DNA from: Zetaproteobacteria bacterium
GTDB taxonomy: Bacteria > Pseudomonadota > Alphaproteobacteria > Micavibrionales > Micavibrionaceae
Reading direction: 5' to 3'
Length of the DNA: 53,069 nt
NCBI GenBank assembly: GCA_002747015.1
Contig: NVXI01000004.1
Span: forward strand, 184,955 to 238,023
In this document: piece after piece, positions 18,273 through 27,849 of the stretch
How the letters are laid out: every line of letters starts with the position of its first letter
Position numbering within the stretch: position 1 is the stretch's first letter
Notes under the pieces: model-generated
What the model saw: only the letters and a program-made list of their open reading frames with translations
The model's database searches: none
What the model was told of the DNA's origin: nothing
Made by a program: the position numbers and the translations under genes

Positions 18273-18340
18273 ATATCTACAATGATGGCTGCCTCGATCA
18301 ATCTCGTACATATTGGTTGGGGCAGTCTTTTGTTTGAAAA
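18273..18340. repeat. Hairpin repeat, copy 2 (right of RTX locus); likely terminator
   Basis: GGCTGCCTCGATCA (18287-18300) pairs with TGGTTGGGGCAGTC (18314-18327), 14 pairs with several G-T, followed by TTTTG. It matches copy 1 at 13974-14041 over ~68 bases, with changes concentrated in the loop. The one stem change (C to T) keeps pairing (G-C to G-U). It begins 13 bases after the RTX stop codon. Confidence 0.75.
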
Positions 18341-18367
18341 AATAAGAGAATCACTGAATAATGTCTT

Positions 18368-19036
18368 ATGCCAATATATGAAAAAATAGATAGAAAGCCT
18401 TTAACTCCCAAAGGGATAACATGTCCTGATGGGATTTGGATTAAAGAGGCAATAGCCCTATTGGCAGAAAAACAAGGTGGTGAAGACTGGGCCGACCAGA
18501 CAACTGAAGATGCATCTCAAAGCTTAGCTCAATTGTTGATTTTAACGCCTTCCATAGAGTTGTTTACTATCAATAGCTATGATGGTCAAAAACAGCTGAT
18601 ACCCCGGGATTATTTGAGAAGTAGAACAGCTATAAAAAATTTCGGTCTGGGGTTTATTCCTTTTGGTAATGATTTTGATGTAAGTAAGACGGATGGTGAT
18701 TTTATTTTCGTGAACCTGACGCAGTTTGAAAGTTTTTTGAATGATGAGCCTATAGGTGAAGTATTTGGTTCAGAGTCCAAGATTCCTGACCAAAGCTTAA
18801 AAAGAGAAGAAAAACCTTTACATACCAAAGAAAAAGAAACACTTCTAAAGCTGGTGATAGGAATGGCTGTCGCTGGTTATCGGTATGACCCAAAAGCTAA
18901 AAGAAATGAAGCTACATCCGATATAGTGAATGACCTTGAAGTATTAGGTCTGTCAATGAATGCAGACACTATTCGAAAGTGGCTTAAAGAGGCAGCTGAA
19001 CTTTTACCAAATATATCAAACGAGAGTAATGAATAA
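18368..19036 (+). CDS. Hypothetical island protein
   Basis: A 222-residue soluble protein with a two-part layout. The N-terminal ~130 residues are of unknown type. The C-terminal region (KEKETLLKLVIGMAVAGYRY, then DPKAKRNEATSDIVNDLEVL and DADTIRKWLKEAAE-like residues) resembles a segment I have seen often in phage and island proteins of unknown function, where DTIRKWL suggests a helix-turn-helix. No signal peptide. Its stop codon overlaps the start of the next gene by one base (TAATG), so the two are translationally coupled. Confidence 0.65.
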   Translation: MPIYEKIDRKPLTPKGITCPDGIWIKEAIALLAEKQGGEDWADQTTEDASQSLAQLLILTPSIELFTINSYDGQKQLIPRDYLRSRTAIKNFGLGFIPFGNDFDVSKTDGDFIFVNLTQFESFLNDEPIGEVFGSESKIPDQSLKREEKPLHTKEKETLLKLVIGMAVAGYRYDPKAKRNEATSDIVNDLEVLGLSMNADTIRKWLKEAAELLPNISNESNE

Positions 19037-19356
19037 TGGGTCGTCAGAATGAAACACCAAGAGACAGGGTTTACGCAATTTGTTGGAAGCTGGGTTTTGA
19101 TGAGATTAAAAGAAGAGTAGAAAACTCTGATTTAGATGTTCTTGATTCTGCTCAAGATCAAGGATATGTCTTTTCTTGGTTGGGCGAAGAGACAGAAAAG
19201 AGAAAACAAGAAGAGCGGATAATGGAAGCATTAAGTATTGCAAGAGCTGATAGTAACAGTGCTAGGAAAGCTAACCGTATAGCTTGGGTTGCAGCTTGTG
19301 CTTCTTTGCTTAGCGCGGTGATGGCATTCCTTGTCCTTCTTTATGGATTGAGATAA
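19036..19356 (+). CDS. Small C-terminally membrane-anchored protein
   Basis: A 106-residue protein. The N-terminal two thirds are charged and helical (RDRVYAICWKLGFDEIKRRV, later GEETEKRKQEERIMEALSIA), and the end is one hydrophobic helix (IAWVAACASLLSAVMAFLVL), a tail anchor. It shares TAATG with the preceding gene. No family is recognised. A short stem (AACCG 19358-19362 with CGGTT 19367-19371) follows the stop. Confidence 0.6.
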   Translation: MGRQNETPRDRVYAICWKLGFDEIKRRVENSDLDVLDSAQDQGYVFSWLGEETEKRKQEERIMEALSIARADSNSARKANRIAWVAACASLLSAVMAFLVLLYGLR

Positions 19357-19452
19357 TAACCGAATACGGTTTTGCCTTAACCGAATTCGACCTCCTCGAA
19401 AGTTAAACAGCATAGGTTTACCTCATATTTAATTAGATGAAGGTAATGCGAT

Positions 19453-19647
19453 ATGCATAATACAACACTTCCTGAAACTGGCTTTGTCCGTTTATCAACT
19501 GTCCTAAAAGTATTTCCCGTAAGTAAATCTACATGGTGGGCTGGCATTAAAGATGGCCGCTTTCCTAAAGGCGTTAAGTTAAGCGATAAAATAACAGCTT
19601 GGCGCGTTGATGATATTCGTGAGTTGATTGCGCAAGTCGATGCCTAA
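19453..19647 (+). CDS. AlpA-family phage/island regulator
   Basis: A 64-residue helix-turn-helix protein of the AlpA type (GFVRLSTVLKVFPVSKSTWW, then GIKDGRFPKGVKL, ending TAWRVDDIRELIAQVDA). AlpA proteins activate integrase or excision genes in cryptic prophages and islands. GAAGGTAATG lies just upstream of the ATG. It is the first of three overlapping genes ending in an integrase, a compact control-plus-recombinase set. Confidence 0.88.
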   Translation: MHNTTLPETGFVRLSTVLKVFPVSKSTWWAGIKDGRFPKGVKLSDKITAWRVDDIRELIAQVDA

Positions 19648-20149
19648 GAAGAAGCGTACATATAGCACGCGCTTGGTTAAAGACAATTATTCCTACACAG
19701 TCGAGCAAATAGCAGATCTGTTTGGAATAGATGTTGCGACTGTGCGCCGATGGATTAAAGGAGAAGGGCTTATGCGTATTCCAAAGACGCGCCCCTTCCT
19801 CATTCATAGCAGTGCGCTTAAATTATTTCTTGAAACGAAAACAAACAAACGTAAAAGCCCATGCAAGAATCATGAAGCCCGTTGTTTTAAATGCAAAGCA
19901 CCGCGTACTCCGAAATTTGGAACCGGAAAAGCTGTTCATCTACCCAATGGAGCAATTCGATTTCAGGGGCAATGCGGTACATGCAATACGAAAATAAACA
20001 AGGTAATCAAAGGCGTGGAATGGGCTAAAAAACACCCGTTAAAAGCATATCTTAGTGATGTCACTAAACAACATAATAGAAAGCACTCAACGCCTCTTAA
20101 ATGTCAACTTCAAGGAGATAGTCAACTATGTCTGAATTTAATGCCATAA
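19640..20149 (+). CDS. Helix-turn-helix and zinc-ribbon protein
   Basis: The start is taken at ATG 19640, inside the last codons of the AlpA gene (8-base overlap). Residues ~12-50 form a helix-turn-helix (YTVEQIADLFGIDVATVRRW). Residues ~80-120 hold two CxxC pairs (RCFKCKAP and GQCGTCNTK), a zinc ribbon. Its 3' end overlaps the integrase gene by 22 bases. It is probably a DNA-binding accessory of the recombinase, an excision factor or a repressor; I know no named family. Confidence 0.7.
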   Translation: MPKKKRTYSTRLVKDNYSYTVEQIADLFGIDVATVRRWIKGEGLMRIPKTRPFLIHSSALKLFLETKTNKRKSPCKNHEARCFKCKAPRTPKFGTGKAVHLPNGAIRFQGQCGTCNTKINKVIKGVEWAKKHPLKAYLSDVTKQHNRKHSTPLKCQLQGDSQLCLNLMP

Positions 20150-21222
20150 ATGAGAAGTTTAAGAAAGAATATGAGGACGCTTTAATACATGGAGCGCACA
20201 AGGAAGTGCGCACTGTGGATGCAGCTTGGAAAGCCATAAATATGTTTGAAAACTTCACAGGAAAAAAGGATTTTATTACGTTTAATACAAAACAAGCCAA
20301 AGATTTTAAACGCTGGCTTATGAAACAGAAAAATAAGGAAGACCAACCATTAAGCGTTTCAACTGTTAGCCATATTTTAAGCAATGTGCGTGAGTTTTTT
20401 AAGTGGCTCGCTATGCATCCTAAATGTATCCGTAAAGTAGATGGGCAGGCCGTGGCGTATCTTCGTATGTCAAATAATGATGAGCGCGCTGGGCGTGCCA
20501 CACGTCAACGTCCAAGTCCCACGATTGAACAATACCGCAAAGCCTTGGATATAATGCCCAGCGACACGGATATTGAAAAACGTAATCGCGCCATTTTTGC
20601 CTTTGCCGCTTTAACCGTTGCTCGTGATGCGGCCATTGTTAGCCTTAAAATGAAAGATATTGATCTGGATGCTAGAGAAGTTTGGCAAAACCCGCGCCAT
20701 GTTAAAACAAAGAATAGAAAAAGCATTACCACGGTTTTCATGCCTTTTGACCCTGTTTGGGAAGAAATCTTCGTTGATTGGTTTATGTATGCCCGTGATA
20801 CGCTGGGGTTTAAGGGTGATGATGCGCTATTTCCTAAAGAAACTTTGATCTGTGATCCTGATGAGATGAAATTTAAATCGGCGGGATTATCACGTGAACA
20901 TTGGGCGAATGCTGCGGCGGTGCGTTCAATATTCAAAGACGCGTTTAAGAATGCAGGGCTTCCACATTGTACCCCGCATTCCGTGCGTAATATGATTGTA
21001 AACTGGGCGATGGAGCATTGCACCCAATACCAATTTAAAGCCATAAGCCAGAATATCGGGCATGAAAGCGTAATGACCAGTTATAATGCTTATGGTAATT
21101 TTAATATGGACACCCAGCGCAGCGCGATTTTAAGCATAGGCGAGGGTCACGCTGAATTGGTAAATGTTTCTTACGATGAGCTATTAGAGGAATTAAGTAA
21201 ACGCAAAGTACAGCAATATTAA
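20128..21222 (+). CDS. Tyrosine recombinase (second integrase)
   Basis: A 364-residue site-specific recombinase, unrelated in its N-terminus to the P4-type enzyme at 10037. The N-terminal ~100 residues form a SAM-like core-binding domain (FITFNTKQAKDFKRWLMKQK). The catalytic domain has Arg in LTVARDAAIVSLKMKDID, HSVR in CTPHSVRNMIVNW, GHESVMTSY and the nucleophile in SYNAYG. AAGGAGATAG precedes the ATG at 20128. It lies directly upstream of the hsd operon and may have delivered it as a separate insertion. Confidence 0.88.
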   Translation: MSEFNAINEKFKKEYEDALIHGAHKEVRTVDAAWKAINMFENFTGKKDFITFNTKQAKDFKRWLMKQKNKEDQPLSVSTVSHILSNVREFFKWLAMHPKCIRKVDGQAVAYLRMSNNDERAGRATRQRPSPTIEQYRKALDIMPSDTDIEKRNRAIFAFAALTVARDAAIVSLKMKDIDLDAREVWQNPRHVKTKNRKSITTVFMPFDPVWEEIFVDWFMYARDTLGFKGDDALFPKETLICDPDEMKFKSAGLSREHWANAAAVRSIFKDAFKNAGLPHCTPHSVRNMIVNWAMEHCTQYQFKAISQNIGHESVMTSYNAYGNFNMDTQRSAILSIGEGHAELVNVSYDELLEELSKRKVQQY

Positions 21223-21289
21223 ATTGATCATCACCAGCTAATCATGCAAAGTATGCCCGTAAGTCTACAATTTTTAAGTGAGTAAGAAT

Positions 21290-22741
21290 ATGTTCGAACA
21301 AACCTTTAAGAATATCGATGATAGCCTTCGTAAAGAAGCTGGCTGCGCTTCGGAGTTGGATTACACCGAGCAAACATCATGGCTATTGTTCCTAAAATAT
21401 CTTGATGCTTTGGAGACCGCGCGTGAAATGGAAGCTGAGCTGGTTGGTAAATCTTATAGCCGTATCATCGATCATGAACATAGCTGGGGCGTATGGGCGG
21501 CGCCAAAGAAAGAAGATGGTAGCGTTGATCATGACCATGCACTTGTGGGAGATGACCTTATCCAATATGTGGATAGTGAGCTATTCCCATACCTCAAAGG
21601 CTTTAAACAACGCACGACTGATTCCAACACGATCGAATATAAAATCGGCGAGATTTTTGGCGAGATTAAAAATCGTTTCCAAAGTGGCTATTCGCTGCGT
21701 GATGTCGTTGAGGAAATGGATCATCTATCCTTTAACAGCCAGAAAGAAAAGCACGAGCTTTCCCATCTCTATGAAGCCAAGATTAAAAACATGGGTAACG
21801 CTGGGCGTAATGGCGGCGAGTATTACACACCACGTCCATTAATTCGCGCGATGATCCAAGTGACAGATCCACAAATTGGTGAGCGTATATATGATGGTGC
21901 GGTTGGTTCTGCTGGATTCCTGTGTGAGGCGTTTGATTATCTGCGCGATCAGGCCAGCACCACGGATGATCTGGAAACACTGCAAAAGCGCACCTTCTAC
22001 GGTAAGGAAAAGAAAAGCCTCGCTTATGTGATTGCGATTATGAACATGATCCTGCACGGGATAGAGGCGCCGAATATCATCCATACCAACACGCTTGGTG
22101 AGAACATAATGGATTTACAGGAAAAAGATCGCTTCGACATCATTCTCGCCAACCCACCATTTGGCGGAAAAGAGCGTAAGGAAGTGCAGCAAAACTTCCC
22201 GATTAAAACGGGTGAGACCGCCTTTTTATTCCTACAGCATTTCATTAAATCCCTCAAGGCTGGTGGACGTGGAGCTGTGGTGATTAAGAACACCTTCCTC
22301 TCCAACTCTGATAATGCCTCCGTTTCTTTGCGCAAAGAATTGCTGGAGAGCTGTAATCTGCATACAGTACTCGATATGCCTAGTGGAACATTCCTCGGCG
22401 CTGGGGTGAAAACCGTAGTGCTGTTCTTTGAAAAGGGCAAGCCAACGGAAAAAACATGGTTCTATGCAATGGATCCGGGGCGCAATATGGGCAAAACCAA
22501 GCCTCTGAATGATAAGGATTTGGCGGAGTTTGTAGAGATGCAAAAAAGCTTGGTTGATAGTGATAAATCATGGACAGTGGCGCGTACTGATCTGGACGAG
22601 GCCACCTATGATCTATCGGTTAAAAATCCCAACACACCAGAAGAAGCGCCCTTACGTGATCCTCAAGACATTATAGCCGAGATTACTGCGCTGGATGCCC
22701 AAAGCACTAAGATCCTGAGCCAAATTCAGGAGATGCTGTGA
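21290..22741 (+). CDS. hsdM: Type I restriction-modification DNA methyltransferase
   Basis: N6-adenine methyltransferase subunit that, with HsdS, protects host DNA and, with HsdR, forms the restriction complex. The start is ATG 21290, giving MFEQTFKNIDDSLRKEAGCA, the usual HsdM beginning; a GTG lies 12 bases earlier. The N-terminal helical domain is at 1-160, then NGGEYYTPRPLI, an AdoMet-binding motif I of the form DGAVGSAGFL at ~202-211, and the catalytic ANPPFGG at ~287-293. The length of ~483 residues is normal. It overlaps hsdS (TGATG), and hsdS overlaps hsdR (ATGA), so the operon is intact and translationally coupled. Confidence 0.96.
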   Translation: MFEQTFKNIDDSLRKEAGCASELDYTEQTSWLLFLKYLDALETAREMEAELVGKSYSRIIDHEHSWGVWAAPKKEDGSVDHDHALVGDDLIQYVDSELFPYLKGFKQRTTDSNTIEYKIGEIFGEIKNRFQSGYSLRDVVEEMDHLSFNSQKEKHELSHLYEAKIKNMGNAGRNGGEYYTPRPLIRAMIQVTDPQIGERIYDGAVGSAGFLCEAFDYLRDQASTTDDLETLQKRTFYGKEKKSLAYVIAIMNMILHGIEAPNIIHTNTLGENIMDLQEKDRFDIILANPPFGGKERKEVQQNFPIKTGETAFLFLQHFIKSLKAGGRGAVVIKNTFLSNSDNASVSLRKELLESCNLHTVLDMPSGTFLGAGVKTVVLFFEKGKPTEKTWFYAMDPGRNMGKTKPLNDKDLAEFVEMQKSLVDSDKSWTVARTDLDEATYDLSVKNPNTPEEAPLRDPQDIIAEITALDAQSTKILSQIQEML

Positions 22742-23964
22742 TGCAAGTTAAAAAACTAGAAGAAGTTGCGTATCTTGCTGGGCGTATTGGATGGAAAGGA
22801 CTTACAGCAAAAGAGTATACTGAAAAAGGGCCGTTGTTTTTATCTGTACATGGGTTGAACTATGGGGATTATGTTGACTTTCAGGACGCGTTCCACATCA
22901 GCCAAGAGCGTTATGATGAAAGTCCCGAGATAATGCTGCAAGAAGAAGATATCCTTCTGTGTAAAGATGGTGCAGGTATAGGAAAATTAGGAATGATTGA
23001 TCACCTTCCTTCTCCGGCATCGATCAATTCTTCACTTTTGTTGATAAGAGCTCTTGAGGGAGTTTTTCCAAAGTATCTATATTACTCCTTATGCAGTCCA
23101 CTTTTTCAAAGAATTGTTCAGGAGAGAATTGATGGGGCAACTACCCCTCATTTGTATCAACGTGAAATCAAACAACTTGAAATCCCCCTTCCATCACTCG
23201 AAGAGCAAAAGAGGATTGTGGCGATATTGGATGAGGCGTTTGCGGGGATTGATAAGGCCATCGTCAATACCGAAAGAAACCTCCAAAATGCCCGAGAACT
23301 CTTCAAAAGTTACCTCAACAATATCTTCACCCAAAAAGGTGAAGGTTGGGAAGAGAAGAAACTAGGTGAGCTAGGAAAAATCACTTCCAGTAAGCGAATA
23401 TATAAAAATGAATATAAAGAGAGTGGCGTTCCCTTTTATAGAACTAAAGAAATTAAAGAGCTTGCCAATGGTAAAGAGCTAACAATAGAGCTTTTTATAG
23501 CCGAGGATCGTTACCAAGAAATATATGATAAATTTGGTGTTCCTGTCGCAGGTGATATCCTTATGACGGCAATTGGAACAATTGGTGAAATTTATGTTGT
23601 TCAGGAAAATGATAAGTTCTATTTCAAAGACGCAAATGTTCTTTGGCTAAAAGAGTTTAATGACGTTGATCCTAATTTTCTTAAATTTGCATTGAGGTCA
23701 TTTGTGGAGGGGTTGCAGAGAATGTCCCATGGCTCAACATATAATGCATTACCTATAGAAAAATTAAAAAAGCATGTACTCTCTGTTCCTAAAAAAACAG
23801 AACAGTTAGATAGAGTAAAAAACTTAATACATCTTCAGGATAACGTTAAAAAACTTGAGGTCATTCATCAACAAAAACTCTCCGCCCTCAAAGAACTTAA
23901 GCAATCTTTGCTGCAAAAGGCTTTTGTGGGTGAGCTAACCTCTGACATACAAGAGGCCGCATGA
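22741..23964 (+). CDS. hsdS: Type I restriction-modification specificity subunit
   Basis: DNA-recognition subunit of ~407 residues. It has two target-recognition domains, ~1-150 and ~200-345, each followed by a conserved helical spacer (LEIPLPSLEEQKRIVAILDE at ~140-160, and a second helical region near ALKELKQSLLQKAFVGELTS at the end). The first domain begins abruptly (MQVKKLEEVAYLAGRIGWKG). ATG 22741 overlaps the hsdM stop. The sequence recognised cannot be predicted by eye. Confidence 0.93.
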   Translation: MQVKKLEEVAYLAGRIGWKGLTAKEYTEKGPLFLSVHGLNYGDYVDFQDAFHISQERYDESPEIMLQEEDILLCKDGAGIGKLGMIDHLPSPASINSSLLLIRALEGVFPKYLYYSLCSPLFQRIVQERIDGATTPHLYQREIKQLEIPLPSLEEQKRIVAILDEAFAGIDKAIVNTERNLQNARELFKSYLNNIFTQKGEGWEEKKLGELGKITSSKRIYKNEYKESGVPFYRTKEIKELANGKELTIELFIAEDRYQEIYDKFGVPVAGDILMTAIGTIGEIYVVQENDKFYFKDANVLWLKEFNDVDPNFLKFALRSFVEGLQRMSHGSTYNALPIEKLKKHVLSVPKKTEQLDRVKNLIHLQDNVKKLEVIHQQKLSALKELKQSLLQKAFVGELTSDIQEAA

Positions 23965-26276
23965 GCAGAAACGAGGCCCAAACCAGATTAGATCTGATTG
24001 ATCCAGCCATTAAGGCTGCGGGTTGGGGTGTGGTTGAGGGCTCTCGTATTTCCGTTGAGCATAAAATTACTGATGGTCGCCTTGTCGGTGGTGGTCGTAG
24101 AGCACAGCCATTATCTGCGGATTATGTTTTGATCTACCGCAATAAGAAACTGGCCATTATTGAAGCTAAGGCGGAGAAATACCCTGTCTCCGAAGGTCGT
24201 CCGCAAGCCATTGAATATGCCGAACGCCTGCAAGTGCGCTTTACCTACTGCACCAATGGTAAAGGTATCTACGAGATAGACACCAAAACAGGCAAGGAAA
24301 CTGAGCTTGATAGTATGGGCGCAATCCCAACGCCAGAAGAACTGTGGAAGCGCACCTATCAAACAGAGAATGATTGGCGTGATCTCTTTTCTGATATTGG
24401 TTTTGAAGATCGCGGTGGCACGTGGCAGCCACGCTATTACCAAGATAATGCCATTGAACGGACATTGGATGCTATTGCTTCAGGGAAAGATCGTATCTTG
24501 CTAACCCTTGCCACAGGCACAGGTAAAACAGCGATTGCCTTTCAACTCTCATGGAAGCTGTTTCATAGTCGCTGGAACTTATCGCGTGAGCCTAATCGTC
24601 GTCCTCGTATTCTTTTTCTCGCGGATCGTAATATTCTAGCGGATCAGGCGTATAATAGTTTCTCGGCCTTTGCAGAAGATGCGCTGGTGCGAATTGAACC
24701 TGATGAAATTAAAAAGAAGAAGCGCGTGCCAAAGAACGGCAGCATCTTTTTTACGATCTTCCAAACCTTTATGAGTGGGCCAAACGATACGCCTTATTTT
24801 GGCGACTACCCCGAAGACTTCTTTGATTTCATTATCATTGATGAGTGTCATAGAGGCGGCGCAAAAGATGAGAGCTCTTGGCGGGATATTTTGGATTACT
24901 TCTCTCCCGCTGTTCAACTCGGCCTAACCGCAACGCCAAAGCGTAAGAACAATGTAGATACCTATAGTTATTTCGGACGGCCTGTCTATGAGTACTCGCT
25001 CAAAGAAGGCATTAATGATGGTTTCTTAACCCCGTTCCGTGTGCGTCAAATTGCAACGACAATGGATGAGTATGTTTATACGCAGGGCGATACGATCCTT
25101 GATGGGGAGGTTGAGGAAGGTAAGCGCTATACCGAGAGTGACTTTAACCGCTCTGGTGGAATTGTCATTAAAGAGCGTGAAGCCAAACGTGTTGAAATTT
25201 ATCTTGATGAAGCTAATCAAAATGAGAAGGCGATAGTCTTTTGTAAGGGGCAACCTCATGCGGCGCTAATCCGTGATCTGATTAATCAGATGAAAGACAG
25301 TGATGATCTGCATTATTGTGAACGTGTTGGCGCAGATGACGGGAAGCGTGGCGAACTACAGCTAAAGCTTTTCCAAGACAATGAAAAGACCATTCCTACA
25401 ATCCTGACCACCAGCACCAAACTTTCAACAGGCGTGGATGCGCGCAATATACGTAATATTGTGCTGATGAAACCTGTGAAGAATATGATCGAGTTCAAGC
25501 AGATCGTTGGGCGTGGCACACGCTTGTTTGACGATAAAGACTATTTCACCATTTATGATTTCTGTAAAAACTACGAGATGTTTGAAGACCCTGAATGGGA
25601 CGGCGAGCCGATTGATCCTGTAGAGCGCCCAGAGCGACCGGACAAGCCGGAGGGTGAAGGGGACGATCCTAATATTCCAAATAGTGATGATGAGGCAGAA
25701 AACAGAACTGTTGTTATTAAGTTGGCCAATGGTACAGCCCGTACTATTCAGCATATGGCCTCGACGTCTTTCTGGGGACCAGATGGTAGGCCGATTTCCC
25801 CGGCGCAGTTTATAGAGAAGCTGTTTGGAGAATTGCCCGAGTTATTTAAGAATGAAGATGAACTTCGGAAACTATGGGGGCAGCCTGATACTCGTAAGGC
25901 ATTGATGCAGGGGCTTGGTGAGCGTGGATATGGTGAGCCGGAACTTAATGAAGTTGCCAAGCTTATAGAAGCAGAGAATAGTGACCTGTTTGATGTGTTG
26001 GCCTATATAGCCTTTGCCATGGAGCCTATAAGTCGTACAGAGCGTGTTGATGCTCATAAGGATGAAATCTTACAAGACTACGATGATAAGCTTCAGGCTT
26101 TCTTAGAGTTTGTCTTAGGGCAGTATGAAGAACAGGGGGTAGGCGAGCTGGATCAGGAAAAATTACCAAACTTGTTAGAGCTTAAATATAGTTCAACAGC
26201 CGATGCAGCAAATCAACTTGGTGGAATATCAAAGATCAGAGATGCTTTTGTTGGTTTCCAGAAACATTTGTATTGA
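23961..26276 (+). CDS. hsdR: Type I restriction endonuclease subunit
   Basis: ATP-dependent translocase and nuclease of the type I system. The N-terminal nuclease domain shows D54 and E68-A-K70 ([20 protein letters not shown]), a PD-(D/E)xK site. The helicase part has Walker A ATGTGKT at ~184-190, [10 protein letters not shown] (DECH box), LGLTATPKR and [14 protein letters not shown] (motif VI). At 771 residues it is shorter than the EcoKI subunit and matches the short-HsdR group. ATG 23961 overlaps the hsdS stop by 4 bases. No frameshift, so the system is probably functional. The HAM1-like gene begins 26 bases downstream. Confidence 0.95.
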   Translation: MSRNEAQTRLDLIDPAIKAAGWGVVEGSRISVEHKITDGRLVGGGRRAQPLSADYVLIYRNKKLAIIEAKAEKYPVSEGRPQAIEYAERLQVRFTYCTNGKGIYEIDTKTGKETELDSMGAIPTPEELWKRTYQTENDWRDLFSDIGFEDRGGTWQPRYYQDNAIERTLDAIASGKDRILLTLATGTGKTAIAFQLSWKLFHSRWNLSREPNRRPRILFLADRNILADQAYNSFSAFAEDALVRIEPDEIKKKKRVPKNGSIFFTIFQTFMSGPNDTPYFGDYPEDFFDFIIIDECHRGGAKDESSWRDILDYFSPAVQLGLTATPKRKNNVDTYSYFGRPVYEYSLKEGINDGFLTPFRVRQIATTMDEYVYTQGDTILDGEVEEGKRYTESDFNRSGGIVIKEREAKRVEIYLDEANQNEKAIVFCKGQPHAALIRDLINQMKDSDDLHYCERVGADDGKRGELQLKLFQDNEKTIPTILTTSTKLSTGVDARNIRNIVLMKPVKNMIEFKQIVGRGTRLFDDKDYFTIYDFCKNYEMFEDPEWDGEPIDPVERPERPDKPEGEGDDPNIPNSDDEAENRTVVIKLANGTARTIQHMASTSFWGPDGRPISPAQFIEKLFGELPELFKNEDELRKLWGQPDTRKALMQGLGERGYGEPELNEVAKLIEAENSDLFDVLAYIAFAMEPISRTERVDAHKDEILQDYDDKLQAFLEFVLGQYEEQGVGELDQEKLPNLLELKYSSTADAANQLGGISKIRDAFVGFQKHLY

Positions 26277-26301
26277 TCGTCTAGCTAAAAGTGGTGTGAG
26301 A

Positions 26302-26856
26302 ATGAAAATAAGATTTGTCTCAAGAAATGACTGCAAAGTTAAAGAAGTTCAAAGCTTGTTTGCTGATACTGACGTTGAAATCATTGCCGCAAAATATTCT
26401 ATTGATGAAATACAGACTGAAGATGTTCATGCCCTTGTAACAGATAAACTATTAAAAGCTTTTAAAATTATAGGACGTCCAGTTTTTGTTGAGCACACCG
26501 GACTATACATTAAGAGTATTAACGATTTACCAGGAGGCCTAACCCAAATTTTTTGGGATAGACTTGAAGCCGATAAGTTCAGCGAATTATTTGGTGAGAA
26601 TGATGATCCTAGAGTAATGGCAAGAACAACAATTGGTTATTGTGATGCAAGAAAAATCCATCTGTTTGAAGGTGAAATAGAGGGGGAAATAGCGCCAAAA
26701 CCAAGAGGAAATAAAGAATTTCAATGGGATTGTGTTTTTATTCCTGATGGTAAAAGTCAAACATTTGCTGAAATGGGAGAAAGAAAAAATGAAATATCCA
26801 TGAGGAAAAAAGCGTTTGATAAATTCATATATTATCTCGGAGAGGAGAAAAGATAA
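26302..26856 (+). CDS. HAM1/RdgB-like protein with altered active site, partner of SIR2
   Basis: Fold of the ITPase/RdgB family, which removes dITP and XTP from nucleotide pools. The start is ATG 26302 (184 aa); the frame opens earlier inside hsdR. Family landmarks are [11 protein letters not shown] at 7-17 (SxNxxKxxE), the [19 protein letters not shown] block at 62-80, [12 protein letters not shown] at 139-150, and [19 protein letters not shown] at 154-172. Two key spots differ from active enzymes: the usual acidic pair before (S/T)GL is Glu-His (64-65), and the SHR motif is SMR. This suggests that it binds a noncanonical nucleotide rather than hydrolysing it. The stop codon shares bases with the SIR2 start (TAATG). 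Context and changes fit a sensor in a SIR2 defence pair like KomB-KomC. Confidence 0.82.
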   Translation: MKIRFVSRNDCKVKEVQSLFADTDVEIIAAKYSIDEIQTEDVHALVTDKLLKAFKIIGRPVFVEHTGLYIKSINDLPGGLTQIFWDRLEADKFSELFGENDDPRVMARTTIGYCDARKIHLFEGEIEGEIAPKPRGNKEFQWDCVFIPDGKSQTFAEMGERKNEISMRKKAFDKFIYYLGEEKR

Positions 26857-27644
26857 TGGAACAATTGCTAACCTCTTTTCGCCAAGGCGATGTGATACTT
26901 TTTATCGGTTCTGGTGTGTCTGCTGGCCTAGGGTTACCAACATGGGATCAATTGATTGATAAAATAGCAAAAGAGCTTGGGTATGATCCATCGGTATATA
27001 AAACTTTTGGTAATCATTATGCACTTGCAGAATATTACAGGATTGAAAAAGGAAATATTAGCGGCCTAACACGCTGGATGGATAAAGAGTGGCATAGCAG
27101 TGATATTGATATATCAACATCAAGAATTCATGAGCTTATTGCACATTTACCGTGTTCAATAATGTATACTACCAATTATGACAGATGGTTGGAAAATTCC
27201 TTCAAACACTATGGTAAGGAGTTTGTGAAAATTTCGTCTGTATCAGATTTAACAAAAGTTGAACTAGGGAAAACTCAAATCATTAAGTTCCATGGTGATT
27301 TTGACGATGACAGCTCAATAGTTCTAGACGAAACCAGTTATTTTAAAAGGCTTGATTTTGAAACACCTCTTGATATTAAGCTTCGATCAGATGTGTTGGG
27401 AAAGTCTGTTTTGTTCGTAGGGTATAGTCTCTCAGATATAAATTTGCGATATTTGTTTTATAAGCTCTCTAAATTATGGGAGATCAACAATGGTGATGCA
27501 GCTCAGCCTAGGTCATATATTTTTTCACCAAGGCCAAATGCTATTCAAGAAGCTATTTTTGATCAGTGGGGTATTAATATGATCTCCTCTGAAATAGAAG
27601 ACCCTGAAGATGCGACTATAGATTTTTTAGAAAAGCTATCTTAG
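26856..27644 (+). CDS. SIR2-domain NADase-type effector
   Basis: A 262-residue SIR2_2-type protein, here probably an effector that destroys NAD+ to stop phage growth. Key motifs are intact: [15 protein letters not shown] at 16-30 (the NAD-binding GxGxS loop), YTTNYD at 104-109 with the catalytic Asn107, KFHGDFDD at 144-151 with His146, and [16 protein letters not shown] at 185-200 typical of SIR2-like defence proteins. It has no extra effector domain, so sensing must come from a partner. The start codon overlaps the stop of the HAM1-like gene, giving coupled synthesis of the pair. No adenosine-deaminase gene of the KomA kind is found in the window. Confidence 0.88.
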   Translation: MEQLLTSFRQGDVILFIGSGVSAGLGLPTWDQLIDKIAKELGYDPSVYKTFGNHYALAEYYRIEKGNISGLTRWMDKEWHSSDIDISTSRIHELIAHLPCSIMYTTNYDRWLENSFKHYGKEFVKISSVSDLTKVELGKTQIIKFHGDFDDDSSIVLDETSYFKRLDFETPLDIKLRSDVLGKSVLFVGYSLSDINLRYLFYKLSKLWEINNGDAAQPRSYIFSPRPNAIQEAIFDQWGINMISSEIEDPEDATIDFLEKLS

Positions 27645-27849
27645 TCAACGGACTTACAATTGGGATGTATTTTGAGCAATTGAGATTAAAAACAATATAG
27701 GGTATTATGACACCACTATTATAATTTCAGTGTTTATTTTTATCGCATTGGATATTATAATTCATATTGTCCTATATTTAATAAAGCTATGCTATTGATG
27801 TAAACGGTATATAAAAAATAGGCTTTGATAGTTTAGTAGGAAATAAAAT

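Noticed and set aside
26203..26301. Upstream extension of the HAM1-like gene into hsdR
   Set aside because: The HAM1 fold starts at MKIRFVSRN; the earlier codons are a shadow of the hsdR 3' end.
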